Positions 1 through 39,699 of a stretch of 64,000 nt of DNA are shown piece by piece. Source of the DNA: Cloeon dipterum. Lineage: Eukaryota > Arthropoda > Insecta > Ephemeroptera > Baetidae. The notes beneath the pieces were generated by a model. It was given only the letters and a program-made list of their open reading frames with translations, did not search any database and was not told the DNA's origin. Position numbers and translations under genes: made by a program. Position 1 is the first letter of the stretch. Each line of letters opens with the position of its first letter. The stretch spans positions 3,414,545 to 3,478,544 of the forward strand of contig NC_088790.1 of assembly GCF_949628265.1 (NCBI RefSeq). Reading direction: 5' to 3'.

Positions 1-26910
<26,910 letters not shown>

Positions 26911-29900
26911 AGTAGCTCAAACCAAAGTCTTCGAGGCCACCGAATCTGTTGTGTGGGGGTCGAGTAAATAGCCACTAATGAAAACCGCACTGCGTCAAAA
27001 AGCCGCATTGCCGAGACAAAGATTGAAAATTTCCAACAAGAACTGCCGTAATAACAACTCTCCTCTGTTTTGTTCCGTGGAGACGTTTCAGTGTAAGAAT
27101 TGGTACACAAGCCTGCGATTTGATTTGCAATACAGACACTTTTTGTTAAAACCACACATCCCATAATTGACAGGGTTTGCGAAAATGCTATATATGTGTT
27201 GAATTTCTACATTTTACGGAGACGATCTGATTTAAAAAAAGATAAAAACAGGTAAATGGAACCAATTTAATTAAGTGTCCATTTAATGGGACTCTCGTGT
27301 CGGAATAAACGTCAAAAATCAAAATTCATACAATGAAAACTCAATATGAATGGATAAATGAACAAACAAATAAATAGTCTAATTTTAATGTCACAGTACA
27401 CAATATGATGCCCCAACTGACGGCGTCCAATTTTTATATTCGGAAACAGTTAAGCTGCAATATACGAACAAAAATGAATATTTACTCACTTAGAAGTATA
27501 TACCTATGCATTAAAATCAAGTATTATTATATAAGCATGAAAAGCGGTCGGTATATATATAAAACAAACAAAAAAATCTATACACTTAACGTGAGATATG
27601 AGAAGATTACATTTCATAATGCCTTCCTAAAGCGTTGTGTTCCAGCCATCACTTGTAATATGAACTAGGCAATGGTGTAACTGTGTAAATTATAATACAA
27701 AAACAAAAAGAGACGTTATTGTAATTACAGAATATATATAGCCCCCGCCCTGTGACGAAAATTGTTAAATATTGTGCATAACGACCCTTGCTAGACGCAT
27801 CTATTATCGACTAAATACACACACACACACACTCACTCACTCACCACCATCAATTTTTCTATAAAACACAAGCGGGTGAATAGGTTCACTCTCATAATAC
27901 ATATTACACACACACACGAATCGCCTCTCACGTTATGTAAATTAACTCGCGCCACTTACGGCTAATCAATCCTCTCTTTCAACTAAAAGCGAGAGCTCCT
28001 CCTTTTCTAGCCCAGAGTTGCTACACTTAAATGGAAATCACTACTTACTCTCTCTCTTTCTCTCTCTCTCTCTATCTCTATCACACTTTTCATTCTGAGA
28101 ACTAAATTTTTTCCTAGCGTAGACCTCACCTTTGCGTTTGATACATACGAGAGACAAGAGAGAGGACGCAGAAGCAGAAGTGTTACATTTTCACTGTGAT
28201 AAAAAGATATCGGCCTGATGATAGATTATAAATATAATATTAAAGTATCAATCAAATCATTAATATTGAATGTGTACTGTTGATTGCTACGCATTAACAA
28301 CTTTTTTGTTATACGGCGCTTCTAACTCTTTTCACGGTCTTGCGGAAAAATTAGAAAATACACGCACTACACTTATAAAAACGTTAATATCACGCCAAAG
28401 TGATTTGATATTAAAATTTATATAAAAGCAAAAATGTAAAAAATGCGGGGAATCGGCACTTTTAAAAAATCATCACCAAAATACTCTTAAACAAAAATGC
28501 AAACAATCGCGAAACCAGCAATTTAATTTTCGTTTCTTATTCCATTTCCTACTTTCTATATAGCAGCAAAACTATTAGTTCAAAGTACTGCAAATGTTTT
28601 AAAATTGATGAGTGAAGAGAATCATTAAATTATGACAATACATGTAACTTTAAAACTAGAAGAGAACAGTCGGTAACTCAGTCAGTCATTCACCAGCCTC
28701 TACCTGTGCGACATTAGACTATGGATTAATTATAATAACTATCAATGCGTGTCACACACACATACACTACTTTGATCTCTCGACTAAAAGGTCCACGCAA
28801 TTTCAAATATCCAGACCCCTCAGCCAATCCTCATTCACACAGCTAGCTCTAGATCCACGAGGCATTTTTTGCAAGACACTCACTCTCTCGATCGCCATAG
28901 TAACTCTCGTTTCCGCTCTACCATTCTGGGTGTTGTTCATTGTTTCTCACCAAAAAATACAAAAAATTCTGATCGTCTAAAGCAAATTACTGAATTCATC
29001 AATATAGAGCTCTCTCTTTCTCCCTCTCTCTTTCGGTGTGGGAGCGAAACTGCCCAAGTTGTTCGACGGACCATACCCTCGAGGCGAGCGAAGATTTCTG
29101 GCTGTGCCCGCGGGGAATTTCGTTTTTGACACTGCCAATCGATTCCTGAGTGTCGAATTAGGTTTGCCAGTCAAATAACTCGGTGTAAACGTACAAATCG
29201 TTACTTTGGCGGTTTTTTGGTTTGAAACTAGCCACAAGAACCAATCAGAGAAGGGTATGAGCGGTTCTGTGCTTGGCCAGACCGAGACAGCAGCGCCACA
29301 ACGTCAGCCAGCGCAAACAACAGATTTAAATCAGAAGAAAAATTCTCACGGTGAGAAGCGAAACGTGGCTTTCTAATTTAGAACGCAACTTAGAGTCTCA
29401 CCATGAGTAGCAGAGGCGGCCGGACGATTTTGGATCTCAAATTGAGATCGAAACGCTCGCTCTCATTGTCAGTTGAGACTCAAAGTTGCGTTCTCAATTT
29501 GAGAGCCGCATTCTGCTTCTCACCGTGAGAATGTTTCCTCTGATTAGACGCCGGCGTTCCAAAAAACCGCCTAAGTGACGGTTTTTATGTTTCCACCGTT
29601 CTTGTCGAATTGTCTCTAGCCTATTTCGGCCCTCGGGAATCGATTTTGGCGGTGTCAAAACTGAAATTCCAGTGCTACCAACACCCCGTGTAGTGCGCAG
29701 ACCGCAAATGTTTGCGAATAGAGAGCCAATACGGTGTTAATCAAAATTGTTCGCCACACTACTGTAACTGAAACAAAGCAACTGATTAATCTAATCATTA
29801 TAATTGTCTAACGCAGCCAGTCATTACGAAAAAGTAAAAAAGCCAGATGAGAGATGTCTATTGGAATAAACTAAAACTAGGAAAAGCGGCAAATTTCGGT

Positions 29901-32835
29901 TCGATTCGATGAGTTGATGATTTGCGACATGTTTGTATACACACTGAATTGTTGAAACTAATAGGATGAAAAAAAAGAATAAGCCATATCTCTCCAATTG
30001 ATCTTTTTTATAGAAGCGGTGCTACGACTATTGTTTGACGCATTAAATTGTATCGAGAACTGAGACAACTTTAAATGAATTTATCAACAACTGCTGCTTT
30101 GCTGCGAGTAATAACTTTACTGTTATCGGACAAAAGTATGATATTGCCCCGAATTAATTGTTAGAAGTTTGAGGGACACAAAACCTACACCTACGCATTT
30201 TCATTGCCTTTTTAATTTCAACTACCGTCTTTTGAATGTGGAAAGTATATCGTAGTTACTGTGACATATACTCGCGCATCGTTTATTACTGTTTGATTGT
30301 TGAACATGCCAATAAAATGTTATAAAAGCCGATTCAATTCACACACAAGTTGTTAATCGGAGAAAGCGAGTTTCTTTCTTCTTTGTACATAAATAGTCAT
30401 GGGCGAGGAGCAAAAAGTTGCATCTCTTTTCCAATTAGGGTAACAAACGAGTCAGATAAGCATGATACTTGTACCATTTCTACTGTCACAAATCGTAAAA
30501 ACGAGAATATCAACCGATAAGTTAAAACAACAACTCCTTATAATATTTATCAATGGATGAACAAGTTTGAACTGTGAAGCACAACTCTATTTCTCAAAAT
30601 CAATAAGCTGCAAACCAAGAATTGTTTACGAGAGCACTTATTTCTAATATGTATAATTATGTAAATGCTAAGAGTTTTTCATTGATTTTCTATTTTCTGA
30701 AAGTGTGTGTCCTGCTGCTGTTGCAAAGAAATAACAAAAACAGATGTGTATGATGTATCAAGGTGTACATTTCAAACGGTGGAATTTATTATTCACATGT
30801 AAATATGGAAAATAAAGCTTTCAATGAGATAGAAACTCACATTTTATCAAAGACTCCTATCATCGTAATGTAATAAACTATTTCTAGACATTCACGATAT
30901 TTGTTAAAATGAGAAACCGAAAGAATGTCTACCAATAAGCGCATTGGTTGATTCTCTCGCTATTGTTTTCTATGAAATGATTTATTAAAGCGTATAACTA
31001 TTATGATTGGTGGATGAGTGGATTGTTTGATGAGATCATAAAATAAAAATGTGCGAACCACATAATAACACACTTGGTTTCATTTACAACGTCTTTCCCT
31101 AACAAAAAATAATTCTAGAAGCCAATAATATTGTTTTTCAGTCGATCAACTAGCAAATTTGATATTTTTGGCATTTATAAAGTGTAGAAAATGTTAGCCA
31201 ATCAAATTATAATTATGAAACATGAAATTTTTAAATATCTACCCCTGTTACTTGCTATGTCAGGGTTACGATTAAGATTTTGAAAATGATCGAGTTAGTC
31301 AAGCATAATTTTAACGGGAGGGTGTTCAGAATCTGTCCAGGTTTTTTCGCGAAAGTGAAGATGAAGAAATTTTCATGTCTGATTCCCATGTTAAAAAACT
31401 TTGGAAGTGTTTTCCATGCCAAAATTTTGTGCCGATTCCGAATGAGGTCCATTTTACAAGCAGACGGCAAGGGAGTGCATATAGGGTGGATTCGTGAACA
31501 GGGTTTGCCAATTTTGCAATGGAAAAAATGCATAATTTACTTTTGTACAAAAAAAGCTGGAAAAACATGTGTTTTGGATTTTCCCGCATTTATCCAAATT
31601 GATAACCCCGAAAAGGTCACAAAAAAGTCAGAAACTTTGGGAAATTACCGTGATGCGAGTGTTACAATTTTCGGTCTTATGGAAACCAGTGGCTTTTAAC
31701 TGATTTTTTAAAAATCCTTGTTTTGAGGAAATCCACCATGAGAATATTTTTATCTTCAATAAAAATTGCAGAAAAAAAACGCAAAAATAAGTTTTTTTTT
31801 GCAAAGCAGTGGATTAATGCGAACCCCGTTCATGTAGGGGTTGATGGCCGGGGAATGATCAAAGTTATTGACAAAAAAAAATAATAATAAATAATGCCGC
31901 CTGTCTCTCTAGCGGAAATTCTTCGCTAAGACCAGGAATGAAGGAAAGAAATCGACCAAAGGGATATCTGCAATTTTTGCTATAAAAATTCAAAAGAACC
32001 AAAGGCTTAAGGCACAAATCTCTTTAAACAAAACTTCAAATTTGGCGTGCAAGTAAAGAATGAGATGCTGAGAGAGAAGGAAAATTTAGTTTTTGAATTT
32101 TAAACAAAATAAAAATTGTCCATTTTCATAAGGATCCGAGTTTGTTGTTGAATGACAGCCAAATTTTAGCTAGGGTCTTTAGTAATATCTCCGAAAAATA
32201 AAAAATACATCCAACAAGCCGTCATTATGCGATTTTCCAAGAGCCTGCCGGGAAAAGCCAAATTTAAGGTTTATCCAAAACTGAAAATTGAATAAAATTC
32301 ATCTTGAGGAGCAGATTTCCAGAAAGGTTAGGTTTCAGACAGTCAAATCATCGGGGCGTTTTGAAAATTCTGGAAATTTAAAGATTTTAAAAACACCACT
32401 CTAACCCAACTACTGTCTTCAGACTCTTCAGAGTGGTCATTTATTTTCAAATGTAAAATTTTTTGCTACTCCATAGCTTTAGCTGTTTTTAAAACCTGAC
32501 AATTTTTACGAAATTATACAACGCGTACACGAGAATAGATCATGAAATTATTACTAGAAATTATGGGAAAAGCCGTTATTCACGTTAAACTCAAATTCAA
32601 AAATATTACATAACGCTAATTTTTACATCTATCAGTAACGAAATTTTAGAACGAGACTAAGAGTATTTTTTGTTTGCCGTTATCAATCAAATTTCAGTTT
32701 TAAATAATTCTTTTTATTATTAACACTTGGAAGAATAACTATGTACACAGTTAAACTGGATTGCAACTTTCTTAAGACTGCCAGTCTTGGAGAGATAAAT
32801 GCTTTGGACAAAAAAATGAGAATGAGTGACTCTAC
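26911..32835. other. Probable long unc-13 3' UTR followed by intergenic DNA
   Basis: About 5.9 kb without a supported gene. Short repeats include CA near 27817-27834 and CT near 28048-28076. A fold-back element occupies about 29114-29670. AATAAA-type signals occur, for example at 30811-30816, so a 3' UTR of up to about 3.9 kb is possible but unproven. The 139-codon frame at 31280-31699 and its antisense partner show no domain and are not called. Confidence 0.5.
29114..29670. mobile_element. Fold-back (MITE-like) element, family 1, copy 5
   Basis: Left end GGAATTTCGTTTTTGACACT then GCCAATCGATTCCTGAG; the right end is its reverse complement (CTCGGGAATCGATTTTGGCG, then GTGTCAAAACTGAAATTCC). The interior has complementary arms, including AGAACCAATCAGAGAAGG, GGCGGTTTTTTGG/CCAAAAAACCGCC and a central TTCTCACGGTGAGAAGC and TTCTCACCGTGAGAA pair. 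This copy shows the family ends most clearly. It is non-coding. Confidence 0.85.
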
Positions 32836-34622
32836 TTAACTCAGAGTGAGGCAGTCAACCACGTCGCCACTTTCCAAATCAAGGTCCTCGGCAGTTTGCT
32901 TCTGGTCGACCAATTCTCCCTCAAACTGCAGTCTCAGCTTCTCCACCGACAGCTGCAGCGTTTCGGCCAGCGTCATGTAAATTTTGGAGAAGTTCTCCTC
33001 TGGATCGAGGTAGAAACTGATCTTGTCCACTTTTCGGTCAGGGAACTGAATCTTGATCTCCAGTTTGTCCTTGTTCCTGTCCTCGAGTGACGGCTTGCCG
33101 ACCTTTTCCCTCAGAGCGCAGCCATTCAAGATGTGCGCGACCGTGATTCCAAGGCTGTCGGGCGTGTCTCCAGGGCAAATTCGATGGTCGTCGCCATACT
33201 CGAGCATGATCTTGTCCACAGCAATGTCGTGCTTTATGGACAGCGCTTCAAACACGACCTTGAAGGGCTGCATTTTGCGCAGTCGGTAGCGTTCAATGCG
33301 GCCGCAGTTCCACCGCACTTTGACGTTCATTTCACAGTTCTGCTCCGATTCAGTAGAGTGTTCGTGCTTTTCCCTCAATTTGTCTTCGCTGTCCTTCTGG
33401 TTGACGTGGTCCAGGTAAGAAAGAATTTTCTGATCCTCATTGAATGATGCGTCGTACTCTCTCATCCTGGTGGAATTAAATTTTCAAATTGTAGGCTTAC
33501 TATTCATAATTAACAGGCAATGTGAAAATTAATTTTTACAGTTTACAGTGCCAATCAATTCCTGAGGGTCGATTTAAGTGAGGCAACCGAATTCTTCGGT
33601 CGACAGTTTGACACGACGTGCCGAAAATCGGTGGAATACCTTTTAGACGTGCAAGAACGCCTTTCAATCGTGCAAGAGCAGCTTTTTAACATGCAAGAGC
33701 GCCTAATTAACGTGCAAGGACAGCTATTTAATGAGCAAGAAGACCTATTTGACGTGCACGAACGCCTAGTTTACCTTTAAGAACGGTAAAAACACCTTTA
33801 AATGAGCAAGGACCTGAAAAAGGTGCAAAGAGCACCTATTTAACCTGCAAGAACGCCTTTTCTAAGCACAAGAACGCTTATTTAAATTGCAAGAACGACT
33901 ATTTAACCTTCAAGAACGCCTTTAACCGTCCAAGAACGCCTATTCTAGGCACAAGAACGCCTATTTAACCTGCAAGTACGACTATTTAACGTGGAAGAAG
34001 AAAAACGGCTTTTTTATGTGCAAGAGAACCTTTCTTGAAGAACATAAATTTAACCAGCAAGAACGCTCACTTAATGAGCAAGAACACCTTTAACAGTGCA
34101 AAAGAAGTTAAATTTAACAAGTTAAACGGTGTTGGGGGCACAGAAACGCATTAAGACACGACTTAGCACTGCCCTCAGCCCTCAGGTATCGACTGGCACT
34201 GTCATAAATAAAATTCCAGTGCTGCAAAAATCTAGCAAATACCTGAAGTGGTGCTTGCGATTGTTGTTTTCCTTCTCAGTTTTGCGTTTTGCAGAATCAA
34301 TTGCTGCCAAAGTGTATTCATCGTCTGAGCTTAACAATATTTCATCCTGGCTTTCATCTGGGCTTTCCTCGACATCACTGGCTACAATTTCTGGCGACAA
34401 ATCTTCTTGGACTACTTTCTTGATTTTCGGGGGACTAGGTTCCTTTTCTGTTGTGTCGGAAGAAGCAGCACATTTTTCATTGGAAGCCCTCTTTGATTTT
34501 GTTCCACTCCCAAGAACAGAAAAAATGTCAACGTCCGAGCTGGCATTCTTGAGCTGTGCGCTGATGGCTGCTTTGATTTTGGCTAAATGGTCGCCGGCGC
34601 CGGTGAACTCGTCATCGTCCAT
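32836..34622 (-). CDS. NFATC2IP: NFATC2IP/Rad60-like protein with two SUMO-like domains
   Basis: Two exons on the minus strand, 34622-34243 and 33466-32836, join in phase 2 through an Arg codon (HHF-R-MREYD). They give 336 residues ending at TAA. The first 126 residues are acidic and Ser-rich with a basic patch and a DEILLSSDDE stretch that could be a SUMO-interacting motif. Residues about 175-245 (NVKVRWNCGRIERYRL onward) form one ubiquitin-like domain. Residues about 261-336 (LEIKIQFPDRKV to ESGDVVDCLTLS) form a second SUMO-like domain of the type that ends NFATC2IP, Rad60 and Esc2. Those proteins mimic SUMO, bind Ubc9 and act in genome stability. No diglycine end is present, as expected. 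A ctcctatag acceptor sits just upstream of the ATG, so a 5' UTR intron is likely. The single intron is filled by a family 1 element. Confidence 0.82.
33524..34218. mobile_element. Fold-back element, family 1, copy 6, with a tandem-repeat interior
   Basis: The left end contains TTTACAGTGCCAATCAATTC then CTGAGGGTCG. The right end has the reverse complement (CCCTCAGGTATCGACTGGCA then CTGTCATAAATAAAATTCC). It lies wholly within the intron of the NFATC2IP-like gene and stops about 25 bp from the donor site. Most of the interior is a degenerate tandem array rather than palindromic arms. Confidence 0.75.
33640..34112. repeat. Degenerate tandem repeat array, unit about 21-24 bp
   Basis: About twenty variants of a unit close to CTATTTAACNTGCAAGAACGC follow one another, with spacing from about 20 to 26 bp. 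The central CAAGAACG block is best kept; the flanking TTTAAC varies. The array lies between the inverted ends of the fold-back element. Units touch without unique spacers, so it is not a CRISPR array, and no open frame runs through it. Confidence 0.85.
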
Positions 34623-35448
34623 TTTTAAGACCTATAGGAGAAAAAAATTAGATTGTTTAAACACGAAAAGTATGTGATTTATTTGCAAAAACGTAGGTAA
34701 GGAACACTTATCTTAATCTCCATTTAAATTAAATCCTATTTTGTTGTTAAACACTCCCAATTTTATGAAAAATAAGTGATTATGATACAATCAAAAATGT
34801 AATTATGTAAAACCTTTTGTCATGAAATTATTTTAAAATCGACAAAACCAGTGGCGTTTATGTATGTGATTAGCAGCAGTATAAATATCAATAGCTATGT
34901 ATGATACATAGTCAACAAATAAATGTTATCAGTGTTTTTTCTCAATTTAGACTGGAACGTTGAAAGCAATGAAATGAAAACTAGCAAATACTGCGGTTAA
35001 ACATAGAATTCAGTCTTCAATTAGCAGTGCTCTTTGCTATTTATATATGTAATAATAAAAGATGAAACATAGCTAATTACCTTCTTAATTCGACTGCAAA
35101 TAATTTTTTGTCCATACAGGCGAGAGAAATTACTTCGAACGTTTAAAATTTCGCAGCAACGAGTCTCATACAACCAGTGCTATCAGCTGTTAGAATTGTT
35201 TGGCGGCTGGCGGCAGCAAAGATTGTAAAGAAGACCACTAGGTGGTGCTGGTGTGTTCTTTTAGCTTTTGGCCTACCAGCACCACGGCTCGGTGGTCTCG
35301 ACCTGGAAAGAAGTGAATACAAAGTGGGCGTGTCGTTGATATCACCGGCAAAACAAAACAAAACGTCGATCCACGTCAAAATCTTTGAACCTTTTGGTCG
35401 GTGTCGTATTTAAGTGCCCGAGAGCTGAAAAGGAAGCAAAATAATACC
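34623..35448. other. Divergent intergenic region between the NFATC2IP-like gene and KRTCAP2
   Basis: About 0.8 kb between two head-to-head start codons. It is AT-rich apart from a GC-richer patch near 35165-35345. It probably contains both promoters and the 5' UTR exons. No clear TATA box could be assigned. Confidence 0.5.
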
Positions 35449-36168
35449 ATGGGTTAGTACTTTTAACTGTTATTTTAATGCCATCCTGCCAAACTAAATT
35501 ATTAAACAAATTTAATTGTTTTGAACTGTTTACAGCAGCCTCCAGCGGAACTTCCTTTGCTTTGGCTTCAATACTAAGCATTTTGCTCTTCTCCGGCATG
35601 CAGATGTACAAGCATTGGCTAGCTTCCACGCAAGTTCAGACCATCGTCGGTGGATATCTCGGATCAGTCCTTTTCATTCTCTCACTAACGGTAAGATGCG
35701 AATCCGATTAAAAATATTTTTCATTTAATTATCTTTAATTTAGGCTGTTGGAAACCTTGAGACGGTTCTCTTTGGAAAGGACTTCCAGACCAAATTGCCA
35801 GAAGGTAAATTACATAACAACGCATTACTATTTTTTAGCATTATTTCACTTTAAGCTGAGTAAATTTTTAATATCTTAAAATACATCATCTCTAGATTAA
35901 ATTTTGGAATAATAAGCAAAAACTGTGATTGCAGTGCTCTTTTGTCTTGTTGGCGCGGTATTCGCTGCTGGAACAATCCATCGTGTTTGCACAACAACCT
36001 GGTAAGGTTAAATCTGTGTACTGTCTTACAGCCCCTAAAATGTTTGTCATTATTTTCAGCATTATCTTCTCCCTGGTTTCTCTGTACTTCGTGAACAACA
36101 TCTCTCAAAAGACCTACTCGATAACAACTACAACCTACCAGCCACAGATGTCTAAAAAGAAGAAGTAA
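35449..36168 (+). CDS. KRTCAP2: KRTCAP2, oligosaccharyltransferase complex accessory subunit
   Basis: Five exons (35449-35452, 35536-35690, 35744-35804, 35935-36001, 36060-36168) sum to 396 nt and encode 131 residues, close to the 136 of the human protein. The first exon holds only ATG plus one base. The protein begins [20 protein letters not shown] and contains the family stretches [31 protein letters not shown] and [17 protein letters not shown]. Hydrophobic segments near residues 8-24, 38-56, 75-90 and 94-108 fit a small multi-pass ER membrane protein. The C-terminus SKKKK fits a KKXX-type ER retrieval signal. KRTCAP2 belongs to the STT3A form of the oligosaccharyltransferase, which couples N-glycosylation to translocation. 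All introns are short and GT-AG. Confidence 0.92.
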
Positions 36169-37692
36169 AAGTGTGCTGACATGAGGTTCTTCCAATGTTT
36201 CGATGAATTCAGATCTGTGTGCATTTATTGCTTTATAAATTCAGTTAATATGGTTTTTGATATAAATAAACTTTTGTTCCTAAGAAAGAAAAATCATGAA
36301 TTTGTTATTTGTATGTATCAAATATTTTCTGAGATGTCGGAACAATGCATGACTGAGCCAACAAAATTTTAACGAACTCAAAAATTAAAATTCAGGCGCT
36401 GGATAGCACAAATTATCATCGATTGCATAACTTACCCCCTATATGTACCTGTGTTCAAAACAGAATTATTGTCGAATAATACTGTTTCCAGTAATACTAA
36501 TAATTCCAGATAAAATATCGCAACTTAAAAATTATTCACTTTTCGACTCGGGATGAAATAATGGCCAATACATAGGGGTTGAACCCAGCCACCACAGAAA
36601 CTATCCGGCTCTCAAGGGGAAGTCGATTCATTCCGAACGGTGTTTAGTTTTTGCCTTTCTGACCCTTTGTAGCAAGGGTTTTGCGCTCACAATATTTGCA
36701 AAAATTTAAAACTTTGTTTTATTTTTTGAATTCAAAATTGAATTTCTCGATGAAAAGACGCCGAAGATCACTACTTATTGTTAGAAATTGTCACACGAGC
36801 TCACACGTACCCTGCATCATTTTTAAGCACACCGTGCAAGTTTACGTCTGCTGCCCGACTCTCATTGTAAGACTAAAGTCAATTCCATTATTTCTCACAG
36901 TAAGCAGTAAGCACAGGCGACACGGGCGACACATACATAGCCGTGCATACATGCATACCGCAACCGCATACCAGTACCAGTACCAGACACCAGACTCTCT
37001 AAAACTCTCACAGACACAGGCAAACACACGCCACGCTCCGCCCAATCTCTAATAAGGATCCAGGATCCACGACTGCTGACAGATCATCCTTAGTCCTTAG
37101 TGTTTTGCGCGGTTTTGCGTCGTGTTGATGTTCACTTCATCACTTGCATGGCAGCCGCCGCGATCGCTGAAACTGCTGACTCTCTAATAAGTATGAATTT
37201 CTTTCATCTTTTTTCTAGATCTTAACTTCCCCCTGTATTTTATGATTTTACTATTTTTTTCTTTAAAAGTGTTAGTCTAGAGTCTAGATCCATAACAAAA
37301 TGAAAATAATATTCTGAGAGCATACATAGTGCTGGCAAGACTCTGAAATTACTAAATAACAATATAATGATTAAGTAGAACTTTTAACTAATTTAATTAT
37401 TGTACGTGGCGCTACACACCTTACTTAAGCAATTTTTTAATTAAGATGATTCAACGGTTTATTACTTCAATATTTCGCGAATAGATAAATAGAGAGACCG
37501 TCTTTACGTCTCTTCTCTACTCTTCAAAAAAAATTGAACTATGTACAGAATTATTTTTTGTGCTTTGAAAATCTTAAAAATCATTATACGAAATTATTAT
37601 GAAGCGTTTAAAGTAAAAGTACAATATTTGACCTTTTACAATTCTCGCTACAATATGTTACCGCTGGATTCTGCTCGCAGGAAGGAACAGAC
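36169..37692. other. Intergenic region and probable 5' UTR/promoter of Artemis-like gene A
   Basis: About 1.5 kb. A partial family 2 palindrome arm lies near 36531-36785. A GC-richer stretch at about 36900-37190, with CCGCCCAATC near 37037, is the likeliest promoter or first non-coding exon. An acceptor ctgctcgcag ends at 37680, 12 bp before the ATG of gene A, indicating a 5' UTR intron. Confidence 0.45.
36531..36785. repeat. Partial copy of family 2 fold-back element (one arm)
   Basis: Blocks ATTCACTTTTCGACTCG, GGGGAAGT, GAACGGTG, GTTTTTGC, GCGCTCA and AAATTGAATTTCTCGATGAA follow the same order as in the right arm of the palindrome at 21157-21893. No opposing arm is visible, so this is a truncated or half copy. 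Confidence 0.65.
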
Positions 37693-39699
37693 ATGGGCTT
37701 TAATTTCGGCGGCTGCATCCATGAAATTCCAGGAATTTCTGTGGACTGCTTTGATAATAACAAGTTTCACGAATGCTCTACATTCTTCCTCACTCACTGC
37801 CACTCAGGTAAATCTAAGTAAAATATACACACCTTGAAAATAAAATAATTTCTTATGTTTTGCAGACCACATGAAGAATTTGTTCATGGGATTCAAATCA
37901 TTCGTCAGAACAAGCAACTCGTTGCTAAAACTGTATTGCACTGTGGAAAGCGAGACAATTCTGAGGAACATGGCACTATTCGCCTTGGGAGATGATGGAA
38001 CTGCAGTCTTGGACCAAATTGTGACAAAAATGGTGTTTGATCGAGAATACGAACTCGACATAGATGGCATTCAAGTAAAAGCCACCGCAATAAGGGCAAA
38101 ACACTGCGCGGGATCATGCATGTACGCATTTTTTAAAGGAAAAATTAAAATTTTTATTTGAAACAAAAAAAATGCAGGTTTCTGTTCAAGACTGAATGCA
38201 GCACCGTGCTTTTCACTGGCGACTTTCGCTACTACCGAAACCAGCTGAGATTTATTTCCGCCCTCCACGATGAGGACAACAACAAAATTCAACTGGACAA
38301 CATCTACCTGGACACCACTTTCTTGCGCGAGAGCACCAAATCTTTTCCCACGAAAAGGCAAGTTCTCCTGCGCATCATCGAGGAGATCGAAGATTTCAGA
38401 GAGGGCAACCCCAAGAGCAATGTGCACATTAAAAGACCTGGTATTATAATATTCCTGGTGAGTTCTATTTGATTCTAACTCTGATTTTCCAGCAAATCTG
38501 GGGTCGGAGTTGATTATTAAAGTGCTGGCAACAGAGTTCAGGTGCAAAATCCACGTTGAGGAATATGTGTACGATTTGTACGAGGGCATCAACCACGTCC
38601 ACCGACATTTGACTACTGATCCTTATGAGACCTTCATTCACATGTGCAAGCTGGTTAGCTTTCTGAATTTTTCACTGTCTCCAAATTATCAAATTCTCTT
38701 ACTAAAATTCAGGGCACTCCAGGCACAGAGAAAAGAGCGTGCCAACAGTCGCACGCGCTTAAGATTCATCCCACTGCATTGTGGTTCGCTTTCCAGAACT
38801 CTCCAAAGGTAAATAATATTATGGCACATACAATTTTATATTGATATTTTGTTGCTTTAGTGGGTGCAGAGTGATGATAAGGGACGAGTGAAAATCGCAC
38901 ACTCCATGCACGCTTCTGGAAAGGAGCTGAAAGGGTTCATCAACTATTTCAGGCCCGGCAAAGCCGTCGCTTTGGCCTGTTCTGACAACAGCTCCATTGA
39001 AGATGTGAGTTTCTATTTCGTTAATTGTTCATGTAAAATAAGAAAATTGTATCTCCTAGACAAAATACTAAATTGAATTCGATTAATTCGGTGAAAGCTA
39101 GAAGGAAAATTTAAAATATTAAATTTACCCAGCACTTCAGTCTCTCTCAATTAAGATCTAATTTCTATCCAAAGACTAATCAAAAATACATTTTTAATAT
39201 AACAAAATAAGGTATAGGTTTTTAGATATTTATTCAAAATTGAATAATTCAGAAAGAACTAATTAATATATTTTCAAAAAATAATAAGTTGATTGGCCGT
39301 CTAATTAGACATGTTTTGGGCGAAAATAGTGATATTTTAACCTCAAATATCTCAATTTTGTAAGCTGCAAGAGGCTGATTTTCCCAGAATTTCCGGGAAA
39401 ATGACAAAACCTCTACAGGAACCTTTTAAAATGATAAACAAAAAAATAGGTGATCAACCAAAAGTTAAAAAAATTGCAGACAATATCAATAGTGGAAACA
39501 CCTATTAGTTAATCTTCATTCCTTCAACCCTTAATTTTTTAAAAATTGTGCTTCCCGTCTAGTTTGTGTTCTATTTATTTGTTTCTTAACTGGTTAAGTT
39601 TGAATTTAAACATAAGCTCAACAGGCTATCACTTTATTTTTTTCTCTCTTTAAGGTTCAAGAGGAGCTGGATAAGCTGGTTTTGAGATCGTCGCGCTAA
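37693..39699 (+). CDS. DCLRE1C: Artemis-like nuclease (MBL/beta-CASP), cluster gene A
   Basis: Seven exons (37693-37807, 37866-38121, 38178-38440, 38493-38653, 38713-38808, 38861-39004, 39655-39699) sum to 1080 nt, 359 residues. The metallo-beta-lactamase HxHxDH motif is H35, H37, D39, H40 (THCHSDHM). It is followed by RAKHCAGSCMFLF, TGDFR, the motif A Asp in YLDTTF, conserved His in KIHVEE and FIHMC, and the late His of MHASGKEL. This order matches the SNM1/Artemis (DCLRE1C) family, nucleases that open hairpins and trim DNA ends in non-homologous end joining and cross-link repair. Vertebrate Artemis has about 690 residues; this one ends right after the catalytic core and lacks the DNA-PKcs-binding tail. 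The last intron (39005-39654) is long compared with the others. AATAAA signals lie at 39887-39902. Confidence 0.88.

Noticed and set aside
31255-31699. Overlapping open frames on both strands (139 and 92 codons)
   Set aside because: Low complexity, no recognisable domain, and open on both strands in AT-rich spacer, typical of chance.
33640-34112. CRISPR-like array
   Set aside because: Units are degenerate, contiguous and without unique spacers, and the locus is a spliced animal gene.
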